Shown here: piece by piece, positions 1 to 7,755 of the stretch
Numbering within the stretch: the stretch's first letter is position 1
How the letters are laid out: every line of letters starts with the position of its first letter
Source of the DNA: Nocardia sp. BMG51109
Lineage (GTDB): Bacteria; Actinomycetota; Actinomycetes; Mycobacteriales; Mycobacteriaceae
Length of the DNA stretch: 64,000 nucleotides
Direction of reading: 5' to 3'
Assembly (NCBI RefSeq): GCF_000526215.1
Contig: NZ_JAFQ01000004.1
Location: 4,464,001-4,528,000 of the forward strand
Translations under genes and position numbers: made by a program
Notes under the pieces: generated by a model
Databases searched by the model: none
Seen by the model: the letters and a program-made list of their open reading frames with translations, nothing else
Told to the model about the DNA's origin: nothing

Positions 1-1
1 G

Positions 2-313
2 TCGTGGCTGCCGCTGCCGCCGCGGTGGTCGGATCTCACGGTGGAGGCGCAGCTGGAGAGCGTCGATTCGACGCTGTCGCTGTACCGGCTGGCCATCGAG
101 ATGCGTGCCGAGCGACCGGAATTCGCCGGCGCCGAGCTCGACTGGTACGGCAGCCCGGACGACTGCCTGGCCTTCCGGCGGCCGGGCGGGCTGGTCTGCG
201 CGCTGAACGCCTCCGAGGCGTCGATACCGCTGCCGCCGGGCGAGGTGCTGCTGGCCAGCGCGCCGCTGGAGGGCGACCGGCTGCCGGTGAACGCGGCGGT
301 CTGGCTGGTGTGA
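2..313 (+). CDS. aglA: alpha-glucosidase (GH13), C-terminal part
   Basis: Open frame entering from the left edge; only about the last 103 residues are in the window. It opens with SWLPLPPRWSDLTVEAQ, the conserved stretch at the end of the GH13 catalytic barrel of actinobacterial alpha-glucosidases, and continues into the small C-terminal beta domain (ALNASEASIPLPPGEVLLAS). These enzymes hydrolyse terminal alpha-1,4 glucosides in the cytoplasm. The downstream neighbours match the M. tuberculosis aglA (Rv2471) to rne block, which supports the name. The catalytic residues lie outside the window and could not be checked. Confidence 0.75.
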   Translation, partial: SWLPLPPRWSDLTVEAQLESVDSTLSLYRLAIEMRAERPEFAGAELDWYGSPDDCLAFRRPGGLVCALNASEASIPLPPGEVLLASAPLEGDRLPVNAAVWLV

Positions 314-372
314 GTCGCCGCGACACGTCACCGGTCGATGACCCTGTCGGACGCATCGTCTAACGTTGGGCT

Positions 373-666
373 GTGAGCATTCTCGAGACAGCGCTGATCT
401 TCGTCGGCATCCCGCTGGTGATCTACGCGGTGATCGCCGGGTTGTCGTACCTCGGTAAGCCACTGCCGGGCGAGAAGCCGGTCCACTACAACCTCGGTGA
501 CAAGTGGACCGCCGACCCGGTGCTGTGGAGCGCGACCGACGAGGTGACGGCGTTCGGTCACCACGTCGACGAAACCTCGCATGGCAGTACCTCGCATGGC
601 GGTCATGCGGCAATCGAATCCGCCGGGGCGGACCTGATCGGAGGCCGGGCAAGTGGCACATTCTGA
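373..666 (+). CDS. small membrane protein, probable aa3 oxidase subunit (CtaJ-like)
   Basis: 97 residues from a GTG start. One clear membrane helix lies at residues 5-27 (ETALIFVGIPLVIYAVIAGL), followed by a soluble tail with PGEKPVHYNLGDKWTADPVLWS and a His-rich linker (HGSTSHGGH). This plan and the position between aglA and the DUF5130 gene match the gene encoding the accessory subunit CtaJ of the mycobacterial cytochrome aa3 oxidase in the bcc-aa3 supercomplex. The assignment rests on layout and family memory, not on catalytic residues. Its end overlaps the next start by 14 nt, so the two are probably translationally coupled. Confidence 0.6.
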   Translation: MSILETALIFVGIPLVIYAVIAGLSYLGKPLPGEKPVHYNLGDKWTADPVLWSATDEVTAFGHHVDETSHGSTSHGGHAAIESAGADLIGGRASGTF

Positions 667-1123
667 GTGGCCCGCGGTGGTCGAGGCCGACCTGCCGCGC
701 GGATACGTAGTCACCAGCAGCGGCCGGGTGTCCGGCGTGCACGAGGCCGGGGACATGTTCAAGGAGGCGCCGTTCAACGACAACGAGCGGCTGCTGATGG
801 ACAACACCCTGACCGAGGCCACCCGGGCGACCAAGGTCCGGTTCAACATCTACATCGGTGAGCTGCGGCCGGATCCGGCGAGCGGCGTCGAGGCGATCTT
901 CCCGGCCACCCCCGAGGCGGAGCGTTCGGTGCTCATCGCCGTCTCGCCGAACGATCGTGCCGTCGAGGTCCGCTCCGGCCGCGATGTCGCCGACCGGGTC
1001 AACGACCGCATCTGCCAGCTCGGCGTGACGGCCGCGCTCAGCTCGTTCCGTCAGGGCCAGCTGATCGACGGCCTGGTCTCGGCCGTCCGGGTGATGGCCG
1101 CCGCCATCGGCCGCCCCAGCTGA
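653..1123 (+). CDS. DUF5130 family protein
   Basis: 156 residues, GTG start inside the end of the preceding gene. The sequence (GYVVTSSGRVSGVHEAGDMF ... FNDNERLLMDNTLTEATRATKVRFNIYIGEL) matches the actinobacterial DUF5130 family, the Rv2468c type. The fold resembles TPM domains: an alternating beta/alpha core and a C-terminal amphipathic helix (LIDGLVSAVRVMAAAIG). No enzymatic residues are recognised and the function is unknown. Overlap with the putative oxidase subunit gene suggests a role linked to the respiratory chain or membrane, but that is context only. Confidence 0.75.
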   Translation: MAHSEWPAVVEADLPRGYVVTSSGRVSGVHEAGDMFKEAPFNDNERLLMDNTLTEATRATKVRFNIYIGELRPDPASGVEAIFPATPEAERSVLIAVSPNDRAVEVRSGRDVADRVNDRICQLGVTAALSSFRQGQLIDGLVSAVRVMAAAIGRPS

Positions 1124-1146
1124 CATACGCTGCGCCCCTGCCGTTT

Positions 1147-1170
1147 CCCCGCACCGCAACGAGTGCGGGG
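1147..1170 (+). terminator. hairpin after the DUF5130 gene
   Basis: Perfect 8-bp stem CCCCGCAC / GTGCGGGG with an 8-nt loop, 23 nt after the DUF5130 stop codon. There is no T-run, as is common for actinobacterial intrinsic terminators. Confidence 0.5.
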
Positions 1171-1334
1171 ACATAAGCGGGGCGGCGTCGGTCCGATTCG
1201 GTCAGCCCCGATTCGGTCGGAGCCGCCGATCGGCATGCCGCCACCGTTGCGTGAGCCCGCGCGGGCGACGCAGGTATCGGCCGCGGAACCGGTGCCGGGC
1301 GGTCTCGCGCCGGCCTGCGAACGGCAGGTCCGAA

Positions 1335-1351
1335 TTACGCTCTGAGCGTAA
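1335..1351. promoter_or_regulatory. palindrome resembling a ClgR box
   Basis: TTACGCT-CTG-AGCGTAA is a perfect 7-bp inverted repeat. On the minus strand its core reads CGCTCAGAGCG, which fits the CGC-Y-N-A-N-R-GCG core of actinobacterial ClgR sites. It is centred about 50 nt upstream of the regulator start at 1393, a position suited to an activator. A -10-like TAGGCT lies at 1381-1386, so transcription may begin at the ATG itself (leaderless). Autoregulation is inferred. Confidence 0.5.
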
Positions 1352-1392
1352 TGAGTGGGTGCGGTGGCCGGGTGGGACCTTAGGCTCGGAGT

Positions 1393-1914
1393 ATGGCCGA
1401 GCACCCGCGACTTCATTCGATTCCCGGCGGACGCGACGATCGCTCGCCTGCCCGGCCGGGGGAGGCGGTCCGGGAACCGCTGTGGCGCGAGGCGCTCGGC
1501 GAGCGTTTTCGCGCACTGCGCCGGGAGCAAGGGGAGACGCTGGCCGAAACGGCCGGGCGCGCAGGAGTTTCGCCGCAGTACCTGTCCGAGGTGGAGCGCG
1601 GGCGTAAGGAGCCGTCCAGCGAGATGATCGCCGCGCTGGCGGGTGCGCTCGGCACCTCCCTCGGCGGACTCACCGAACAGGTCGCCGACGAACTCCGGCG
1701 ACAGCGGCGGCTCGCCCTCGCCCGTCCGGGCGCCTCGCGCCGAGAGGCGGTGCCGACGCCGGCGGGCGCGTCCGGCGCGGCGCCCGCGGATCTGCTCGAG
1801 GCGGCACGCCGCCGACGGCTCGACCTCACCCGGGTCACCGCCCCGGGCGATCCCGAACCGGTCGTGCCCGATCACCGCCCCGAGGGTCCCACGCTCATGG
1901 CCCTGGCCGCCTGA
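1393..1914 (+). CDS. XRE-family regulator of clp genes (ClgR/PopR-like)
   Basis: 173 residues. An N-terminal flexible segment is followed at about residues 34-90 by a helix-turn-helix (LGERFRALRREQGETLAETAGRAGVSPQYLSEVERGRKEPSSEMI), very close to the ClgR/PopR family, which controls clp operons in Streptomyces, Corynebacterium and mycobacteria. The variable C-terminal half ends in LMALAA. In Streptomyces PopR and ClgR, terminal alanines make the regulator a ClpP1P2 substrate, so activity rises when housekeeping ClpP fails. The next two genes downstream, on the opposite strand, are accessory clpP genes, the same association as popR with clpP3-clpP4. No Shine-Dalgarno sequence is seen; the start may be leaderless. 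Confidence 0.8.
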   Translation: MAEHPRLHSIPGGRDDRSPARPGEAVREPLWREALGERFRALRREQGETLAETAGRAGVSPQYLSEVERGRKEPSSEMIAALAGALGTSLGGLTEQVADELRRQRRLALARPGASRREAVPTPAGASGAAPADLLEAARRRRLDLTRVTAPGDPEPVVPDHRPEGPTLMALAA

Positions 1915-2001
1915 GCGGACGTCCCGCACCCCTGCACGGCCTGGCCGAGGTCCTGTGGCCGCGCCCGGTTCGTCGGCCGACATCGACGAACCCGGATCGG
2001 T

Positions 2002-2592
2002 TCAGCCGCGCGGGTCCAGGATCTGGTCGACCAGGCCGTAGTCGACGGCCGCTTGGGCGGTGAAGACTCGGTCGCGGTCGGTGTCGTGGCGCAGGATCTC
2101 CACCTCCTGGCCGGTGTGCTTCGACAGGATCGTCTCGATCTCCGCGCGTAGCCGGACGAGTTCGTCGGCCTGGATGATCAGATCCGGAATCGCTCCTTGG
2201 CCGCGAGCCGCGGGCTGGTGCAACACGATGCGTGTGTGCGGCAGCATGGCGCGTCGCCCCGTCGCCCCGCCCGCGAGCAGCACCGCCCCCACGCCCATGG
2301 CCTGCCCCACGCAGGTGGTCACGACCGGGGAGTGGACGTGCTGCATGGTGTCGTAGACCGCGAGCATGGCCGACAGGTCGCCGCCCTCGCAGTTGATGTA
2401 GAGGTTGATGTCCTGCCCGGGGCTGTCGGCGTCCAGGTGGAGTAGCTGGGCGATGAGCGCGTTGGCCACCCCCGAGTCGATCGGGGTGCCGAGATAGACG
2501 ATCCGCTCGGTGAGCAGATGCGAGTAGACGTCCATGATCCGCTCGCCGTGCGGATGCTGCGCAATGACATTGGGAATCGTGTAACTGGTCAT
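2002..2592 (-). CDS. ClpP paralogue lacking the catalytic serine (ClpP4-like)
   Basis: 196 residues; ATG at 2592 follows AGGAGA. The whole ClpP fold aligns: TERIVYLGTPID, the handle helix, and a DTDRDRVFTAQAAVDYGLVDQ end. However, the nucleophile motif reads CVGQAMGVGAVLL. Against [13 protein letters not shown] of ClpP2 in this window, Gly100 (codon GGC) replaces the serine. The oxyanion-loop motif SPGGS is also changed, to CEGGD. His125 and Asp170 remain. The subunit should therefore be proteolytically inactive and would act as a structural or regulatory ring partner of the neighbouring catalytic ClpP. It lies downstream of that gene on the same strand, as in Streptomyces clpP3-clpP4. Confidence 0.85.
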   Translation of the reverse strand: MTSYTIPNVIAQHPHGERIMDVYSHLLTERIVYLGTPIDSGVANALIAQLLHLDADSPGQDINLYINCEGGDLSAMLAVYDTMQHVHSPVVTTCVGQAMGVGAVLLAGGATGRRAMLPHTRIVLHQPAARGQGAIPDLIIQADELVRLRAEIETILSKHTGQEVEILRHDTDRDRVFTAQAAVDYGLVDQILDPRG

Positions 2593-2616
2593 GCTGTCTC
2601 CTGACGGTCCTGGTGA

Positions 2617-2823
2617 GAGTGAATGCCGGCGTGGCCCTCCGTGGTCACGCTTCACTGCCGCGCCCGGCTCGGCTACTCCTGTTGTGCCGCAGTGCGTCGT
2701 GGGCGGGTCCTGCGTGGTTGCGCTGCGTTGTCGGGTTCGGGCTTGGTTGCTTGTGCGGTGTCGTGGTGCGGTATGGGCGGCCCGTGGTTACGCTTCGCTG
2801 CCGGCTCCGGGCCCGGCCGCTCA
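2617..2823. repeat. degenerate ~72-bp tandem repeats between the two accessory clpP genes
   Basis: About three imperfect units, each beginning GTGGTYACGCTTCRCTGCCG or a decayed form, fill the gap between the accessory clpP genes and end at the stop codon of the upstream gene. The same motif in the other orientation recurs after folC (57455-57640), so it is a dispersed element. No coding potential is seen. Confidence 0.5.
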
Positions 2824-3426
2824 GGCTGAGATCCCCACTTTCTGTCGTTTCGGGATCACCTGGTGGAACGAGTCGACGATGCCGTCGATGAAGCCGTACT
2901 CCTGGGCCTGGGATGCGCTGAACCAGCGGTCGTGCAGGGAATCCTCGTAGATGCGTTCGTAGGGCTGGCCGGTGTCCTCGGCGATCAGTCCGAGCACAGT
3001 TTCGACGGTGTGCCGCAGGTCGTCGGCCTGCACCTCGATCTCGCCCGCGCTGCCGCCGATGCCCGACGAACCCTGATGCATGAGAATCCGGGCGTGCGGC
3101 AGGGCGAACCGCCTGCCGCGGGTGCCGGACGAGAGCAGGAACTGTCCCGCGCTGCACGCCAAACCCAGTGCCAGCGTGGAGACCTCGCACGGCACCAGCC
3201 GCATCACGTCGCGGATCGCGAGCATCGACGGCACCGATCCGCCGGGGGAGTGGATCCACAGCGAGATACCGGAATCGGGATCCTCGGCCGCGAGCGTGAG
3301 CAACTGCGTCGCCAGCAGCGTCCCGTTGTCGTCGTCGAGCCCCCCGTCGAGCACCAGAATGCGCCGGCTGAGCAGTTGCTCGCGGGCGCGCCAGCTGAAC
3401 AGCGGAGTCTTGTCGTCGTTGGTCAT
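2821..3426 (-). CDS. accessory ClpP protease subunit (ClpP3-like)
   Basis: 201 residues. It resembles Streptomyces ClpP3: SWRAREQLLSRRILVL, DDDNGTLLATQLLTLAAEDP, WIHSPGGSVPSMLAIRD. The triad is complete: Ser92 in GLACSAGQFLL, His117 in ARILMHQGSSG, and Asp162 in the EDSLHDRWF segment. It should be the active subunit of a second Clp core, probably pairing with the serine-less paralogue downstream. ATG at 3426 was chosen by alignment; a GTG at 3447 is in frame. A 13-bp palindrome lies 41-72 nt upstream of the ATG, suggesting tight regulation by the XRE protein nearby. Confidence 0.85.
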   Translation of the reverse strand: MTNDDKTPLFSWRAREQLLSRRILVLDGGLDDDNGTLLATQLLTLAAEDPDSGISLWIHSPGGSVPSMLAIRDVMRLVPCEVSTLALGLACSAGQFLLSSGTRGRRFALPHARILMHQGSSGIGGSAGEIEVQADDLRHTVETVLGLIAEDTGQPYERIYEDSLHDRWFSASQAQEYGFIDGIVDSFHQVIPKRQKVGISA

Positions 3427-3466
3427 GCACCCACCGTGCCCGCGCACTCACGGGAAAACCGCCCCA

Positions 3467-3498
3467 CGCTGCTGTGAGCGGATCTGCTCACAGCAGCG
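3467..3498. promoter_or_regulatory. 13-bp perfect inverted repeat upstream of accessory clpP operon
   Basis: CGCTGCTGTGAGC - GGATCT - GCTCACAGCAGCG: two perfect 13-bp arms around a 6-nt spacer, 41-72 nt upstream of the clpP3-like ATG. There is no T-run and the region is an upstream one, so an operator is more likely than a terminator. The natural candidate ligand is the ClgR/PopR-like regulator at 1393-1914, but this site does not look like the palindrome upstream of that gene. The rest of the 3427-3796 gap shows nothing recognisable. Confidence 0.55.
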
Positions 3499-3796
3499 AG
3501 GATCCGGCGCTTCCCATCGGCCATGCGGTCGCCCCGGAGGCGACGAGTCACAATGCCGGGAAACGCGCGGAGTCGGCCGAGCCGGTGGTCAACTGTCTCG
3601 GCGTGTGCGGAGCACGGCATCGTGCCCGGGAGATCTGCTTACCGGCCGCCGCGGGACTCTCTCGGGAATGCCGGACGACACCCCGACTCCGGACAGGCGC
3701 ACGGGTTGTCCGGCGGTGTGACGGCGGCCGGATGCGATGAATTTCGATCGGCCGCGCCGTCTGTCTTGGGAAGCCGTTGTCTCAGGAGGTTGCCCG

Positions 3797-4087
3797 ATGC
3801 TGATCATTGCCGGATATGTCACGGTCGCGGCGGACCGGCGTGACGCGTTCGTCGCCGCGCATCAGGACCTGGTCCGGCGGGCGCGGGCGGCCGAGGGCTG
3901 CTTCGACGTGGCCATCACCGCGGACCCCCTGAATCCGGAGCGGGTGAACAACTTCGAGCGCTGGGAGTCGCGCGAACACCTCGACGCCTGGCGCGCCGTA
4001 GCCGACGCGCCGGACACGGGTATCGCCATGGAGACCGTCGACGTGTGGATGTACACGGTCACCGACATCCGTCCGCCGTTCGACTGA
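3797..4087 (+). CDS. antibiotic biosynthesis monooxygenase (ABM) domain protein
   Basis: 96 residues; ATG at 3797 is preceded by AGGAGGT at the right distance. A single dimeric alpha/beta ABM barrel: LIIAGYVTVAADRRDAFVAA, then ARAAEGCFDVAI, then NNFERWESREHLDAW. The family includes quinol monooxygenases (YgiN) and haem-degrading enzymes and works without a classical cofactor. The conserved N, F and W of the NNFERWES segment are present. The substrate cannot be read from sequence. The gene stands alone between divergent clpP and convergent pepN. Confidence 0.8.
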   Translation: MLIIAGYVTVAADRRDAFVAAHQDLVRRARAAEGCFDVAITADPLNPERVNNFERWESREHLDAWRAVADAPDTGIAMETVDVWMYTVTDIRPPFD

Positions 4088-4200
4088 CCTCCGTCGGCCG
4101 GACACCCCTCCCTGCGTGCCCGGCCGATGTTCGTCCACGACTTCGCAAGGCGGCCCCGCCCGCGCGGACCCGGGAATCGCGTTGCGTCGCAAGACGTGCC

Positions 4201-4232
4201 GCCAGGGCCCCGACGAGGGGCGGGACCCTGGC
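4201..4232. terminator. GC-rich hairpin between ABM gene and pepN
   Basis: A 12-bp stem with one mismatch (GCCAGGGCCCCG against CGGGACCCTGGC) and an 8-nt loop, about 115 nt after the ABM stop codon. It can act from both sides. Confidence 0.5.
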
Positions 4233-4243
4233 GGCATGGTGTC

Positions 4244-4367
4244 GGTCGCGTCCACTGGCGGCGGGCGGTGTGTTGGTCGCGTCCACTGGCGGCGGGCGGT
4301 GTGTTGGTCGCGTCCACTGGCGGCGGATGGTGTGTCGGTCGCGTCCGCCGGCGGCGGGCGGTGCATC
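4244..4367. repeat. 31-bp tandem repeat, 4 copies
   Basis: Units start at 4244, 4275, 4306 and 4337. The first three are nearly identical (core GGTCGCGTCCACTGGCGGCG); the fourth carries several changes. Non-coding; it lies between two hairpins in the convergent ABM-pepN gap. Confidence 0.85.
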
Positions 4368-4538
4368 GCCGCGGAACAGCTCCAAGGAGCCCGGTGCGGC
4401 GTCGACCGGATGGTCCTCCAGCAGCGCGGCGAACGACACCGCGACCACATACCACCGCGCGACCGATACCGCGTGCGTCTCGGTGAATTCCAGCAGCCCG
4501 GGTTGCTGTACGCACTGCTCGCCGAACGACCAGCATGT

Positions 4539-4595
4539 CCCCTGCCTGTTCTCGCCGCCGTCGCGGAGTCACGCAGGCGGCGGAACAGGCAGGGG
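4539..4595 (-). terminator. pepN terminator
   Basis: CCCCTGCCTGTTC pairs perfectly with GAACAGGCAGGGG, and the stem continues (CGCCGCC/GGCGGCG) past one bulged T, about 20 bp in all. It begins 10 nt past the pepN stop codon on the minus strand. Confidence 0.75.
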
Positions 4596-4605
4596 CGTGG
4601 ATGCG

Positions 4606-7197
4606 CTATTCGGCGTCGAAAGCCCTGGCGCGCAGGGACCTTTCGATGCCGGCCTTGCCCTCGACCACCAGGCGGCGCAGTGCCGGGGGACGGTCCTCGG
4701 CGAGGAACTTGTCGGCCACCGCGACCGCCTCGTCGCTGATCGCCCAGTGCGGGTAGAGGCCGACGACGACGGTCTGGGCGACCTCGCTGGAGCGGCGCTC
4801 CCAGACGCCGGGGATCTCGGCGAAATAGCGCTCGACGTAGGGCGCCAGCAGGTCGGCCTGGCCCGCCGGGGCGAAGCCGCCGACGATGGCCCGGGCGGTG
4901 ATGTTGGGCACCGAATCGTCGGTCATCACGGTGTTCCAGGCGATCTCCTTCACCGGGGGCTGCGGCCGGGCGGTGGACGCGGCGGCCGCCTGGCGGCGGC
5001 CGGCGGCGGTCGGGTCGCGGTCGAGCTCGGCATCGATCACCGGTGTCGCGTCGCCGGCGGTGTCGATCGCGCCCGCCGCGGCGAGTGCCCGCACCAGCCG
5101 CCAGCGCAGGTCGGTGTCCACCACCAGGCCCGTCAGCCCGGCCTTGGCGGAATCTCCCTCGTACAGTGCGCCGAGTGCCTCGACGTGCTGTGCGGACAGC
5201 TGCGCGTCGCTGAGCGCGTTGACGAAGGCCAGCTGATGATCCGACCCCGGCTCGGCCGCCCGGGCCAGCTCCAGCAGCCGGTCGGCGAACTGCGGCCAGC
5301 CCTCGCGCGCGGCCCACTCCGGTTCGGCGTAGGAGGCCAGCGCGGTACGCGCCTGCATCAGGACTCGTTGCACCACACCGATTTCCGTCTCCGCGCCGAC
5401 ACCGCGCTGCACCAGCGCGACGAAGTCGCGGGCACGCATCTCCGCCTGCCGGGTCATCTCCCATGCCGCCGACCAGCACAGCGTGCGCGGCAGCGATTCG
5501 GCGATATCGGCGATGCGGGTGACCACTGTGTCCAGCGACTCCGGGTCCAGGCGCAGCGAGCAGTAGGTGAGGTCGTCGTCGTTGATCAGCACCAGCTTGC
5601 CACGCGGGACGCCCACCAGTTCCGGCACGTCGGTGCGCTCCACGGCGTCGAGATCGAGCTCGATGCGCTTGGTGCGCACCAGCTTACGGGGTCCGGTGGA
5701 TGCGCCGGCCTCGTCCTGCTCGTCGTAGACGCCGACGGCCAGCCGGTGCACGCGGCGCTCGCCGGCGCCGGGCCGGGCGCCCTCCTGGATCACCGTGAAC
5801 CGGGTGAACCGGCCGTCGGCGTCCACCTCGAACTCCGGGCGCACGATGTTCAGTCCGGTGGTCTTGAGCCACTGCGTGCCCCAGCCGGAAAGGTCGCGGC
5901 CGGAAGACTTTTCGAGCGCGCCCACCAGGTCGTCGAAGGTGGCGTTGCCGTAGGCGTGCCGGGCGAAGTAGTCGCGCAGGCCCGCCAGGAACGGCTCCCG
6001 GCCCACGTAGGCGACCAGCTGCTTGAGCACGGAAGCGCCCTTGGCGTAGGTGATTCCGTCGAAGTTGACCTCGACGGCGGCCAGGTCCGGAATGTCGGCG
6101 GCGATCGGGTGGGTGGACGGCAGCTGGTCCTGCCGGTAGGCCCAGGACTTCTCCACGTTCGCGAAAGTGGTCCAGGCGCTGGTGTATTCGGTGGCCGAGG
6201 TCTGGCACAGCACCGAGGCGAAGGTGGCGAACGACTCGTTCAGCCACAGGTCGTCCCACCACTTCATGGTGACCAGGTCGCCGAACCACATGTGCGCCAT
6301 CTCGTGCAGCACCGTCTCGCAGCGGCGCTCGTAGGAGGCCCGGGTCACCTTGGAGCGGAAGACGTAATCCTCGAGGAAGGTGACCGCGCCCGCGTTCTCC
6401 ATGGCGCCCGCGTTGAACTCCGGCACGAACAGCTGGTCGTACTTGCCGAAAGCGTAGGGCACGCCGAAGTTCTCGTGATAGAAGCCGAAGCCCTGCTTGG
6501 TCTCGGTGAAAAGCCGGTCGGCGTCCATGAATTCGGCCAGCGAGGCGCGGCAGTAGATGCCGAGCGGGATGCTGCTGTGCTCGTCGGTGTAGGTGTCGGT
6601 CCACTTGGCGTAGGGGCCGGCGATCAGCGCGACGAGGTAGGTGCTCATGCGCGGGGTGGTGGCGAAGGTGTGCCGGACGCCGCCGCCGGTCTCGGTCGTC
6701 TCGATCGCGGCGCCGTTGGAGATGACCTCCCAGCCCGCCGGGGCGGTCACGGTGATGTCGTAGGTGGCCTTGAGATCCGGCTGGTCGAAGCAGGCGAACA
6801 TCCGTTTGGCGTCGGCGGTTTCGAACTGCGAGTACAGGTAGACCTTGTCGTCGGTCGGGTCGACGAAGCGGTGCAGGCCCTCGCCGGTGTGCGAGTACTC
6901 GCAGTCGGCCTCCACCACCAGTTCGTTGCGCTCGGCCAGGCCGGTCAGCGTCAGCCCCTCGGACTCGTCGTAGTCGCCGATCTCCAGGGCGACGCCGTTG
7001 AGCACCGCCGACCGCACCCCGGCGCCGACGATATCGAGGAAGGTCTCCGATCCGGGCGTCGCCGTGAAGGTGACGGCCGACCGGGAGAAGAACGTCTCGG
7101 CGGACCCGGTCAGGTCGAGGTCGACGCGATAGTTCTCCACGCCGATCGTCGCGGCGCGTGCGATCGCCTGCTCACGGGTGAGATTCGGTGCGGACAA
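4606..7197 (-). CDS. pepN: aminopeptidase N
   Basis: 863 residues, the usual length of the actinobacterial M1 enzyme, which removes N-terminal residues from peptides in the cytoplasm and finishes degradation of Clp and proteasome products. The exopeptidase motif GAMEN (FVPEFNAGAMENAGAVTF) and the zinc site HEMAHMWFGDLVTMKWWDDL with its downstream WLNESFA are intact. The start is TTG at 7197, preceded by AGGAGT; no ATG upstream is compatible. Convergent with the ABM gene and divergent from purC. It sits in the same relative position as in mycobacteria. Confidence 0.95.
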   Translation of the reverse strand: MSAPNLTREQAIARAATIGVENYRVDLDLTGSAETFFSRSAVTFTATPGSETFLDIVGAGVRSAVLNGVALEIGDYDESEGLTLTGLAERNELVVEADCEYSHTGEGLHRFVDPTDDKVYLYSQFETADAKRMFACFDQPDLKATYDITVTAPAGWEVISNGAAIETTETGGGVRHTFATTPRMSTYLVALIAGPYAKWTDTYTDEHSSIPLGIYCRASLAEFMDADRLFTETKQGFGFYHENFGVPYAFGKYDQLFVPEFNAGAMENAGAVTFLEDYVFRSKVTRASYERRCETVLHEMAHMWFGDLVTMKWWDDLWLNESFATFASVLCQTSATEYTSAWTTFANVEKSWAYRQDQLPSTHPIAADIPDLAAVEVNFDGITYAKGASVLKQLVAYVGREPFLAGLRDYFARHAYGNATFDDLVGALEKSSGRDLSGWGTQWLKTTGLNIVRPEFEVDADGRFTRFTVIQEGARPGAGERRVHRLAVGVYDEQDEAGASTGPRKLVRTKRIELDLDAVERTDVPELVGVPRGKLVLINDDDLTYCSLRLDPESLDTVVTRIADIAESLPRTLCWSAAWEMTRQAEMRARDFVALVQRGVGAETEIGVVQRVLMQARTALASYAEPEWAAREGWPQFADRLLELARAAEPGSDHQLAFVNALSDAQLSAQHVEALGALYEGDSAKAGLTGLVVDTDLRWRLVRALAAAGAIDTAGDATPVIDAELDRDPTAAGRRQAAAASTARPQPPVKEIAWNTVMTDDSVPNITARAIVGGFAPAGQADLLAPYVERYFAEIPGVWERRSSEVAQTVVVGLYPHWAISDEAVAVADKFLAEDRPPALRRLVVEGKAGIERSLRARAFDAE

Positions 7198-7755
7198 GGA
7201 GACTCCTTCGCTGGTCGGAGAGCTGTGCCGGGCGGGGCGCCCATCACCGGTGAGGAGCGGGCGGCGCCGTCGGTTGGTGCGTCGGTCCCGGTGTCGCGAG
7301 GGCTCGGTGCCGCCGGTCGCGAGGGTTCGGTGCTGCCGCGGCCCCGTGAGCGGGACAACGAAGCCAGAATGCCACGTCGGTGCGGGATCGTGTCCGCCGA
7401 CCTGCGCGCGCCGGTTCCGTTTCGGCGTCGGCTCGGGGTGAGGTCGCCGGGGACGAGCGCGGTGCCGACCGGGTGCCCGGCCGCCGATCCGTGGTGCCCG
7501 CCGCCCCGCCGCGTCCGCGCCCGCGCTCAGCGGATGAGCGTCCCCGGACCGGGCCCCGTGCCGGCGCCCGTGCGCGGCCGGGCCGACCGTGTCCGCCCCG
7601 GACGGCCGGACGAGGCGTCCGCCGTACCGGAATCGCGCGGCGGTGCCCCGGGGGTTCGTGTCCGGACCCGGGTTCCTACCGCGGCGACCGTGCGGCAATG
7701 CCGCGTCGGTAGGCTGAGCGACATTCCCGGCTTCCCACGTCCACGAGGAGGACAG
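7198..7755. other. divergent pepN-purC intergenic region
   Basis: No gene is supported. It holds a 23-bp direct repeat (two copies, about 7294-7340, TCGCGAGGGYTCGGTGCYGC) and a -10-like TAGGCT at 7710-7715, which would start a purC transcript near 7722. Base composition and codon periodicity give no hint of coding. Confidence 0.4.

Noticed and set aside
3471..3483. Resemblance of TGTGAGCGGAT to the lac operator half-site
   Set aside because: Short chance match inside a larger perfect palindrome; no LacI-type gene is nearby.
4045..7755. Long plus-strand frame running from the ABM gene through the antisense of pepN into purC
   Set aside because: Only the purC portion has conserved motifs; the remainder is the complement of pepN and a repeat-rich gap.
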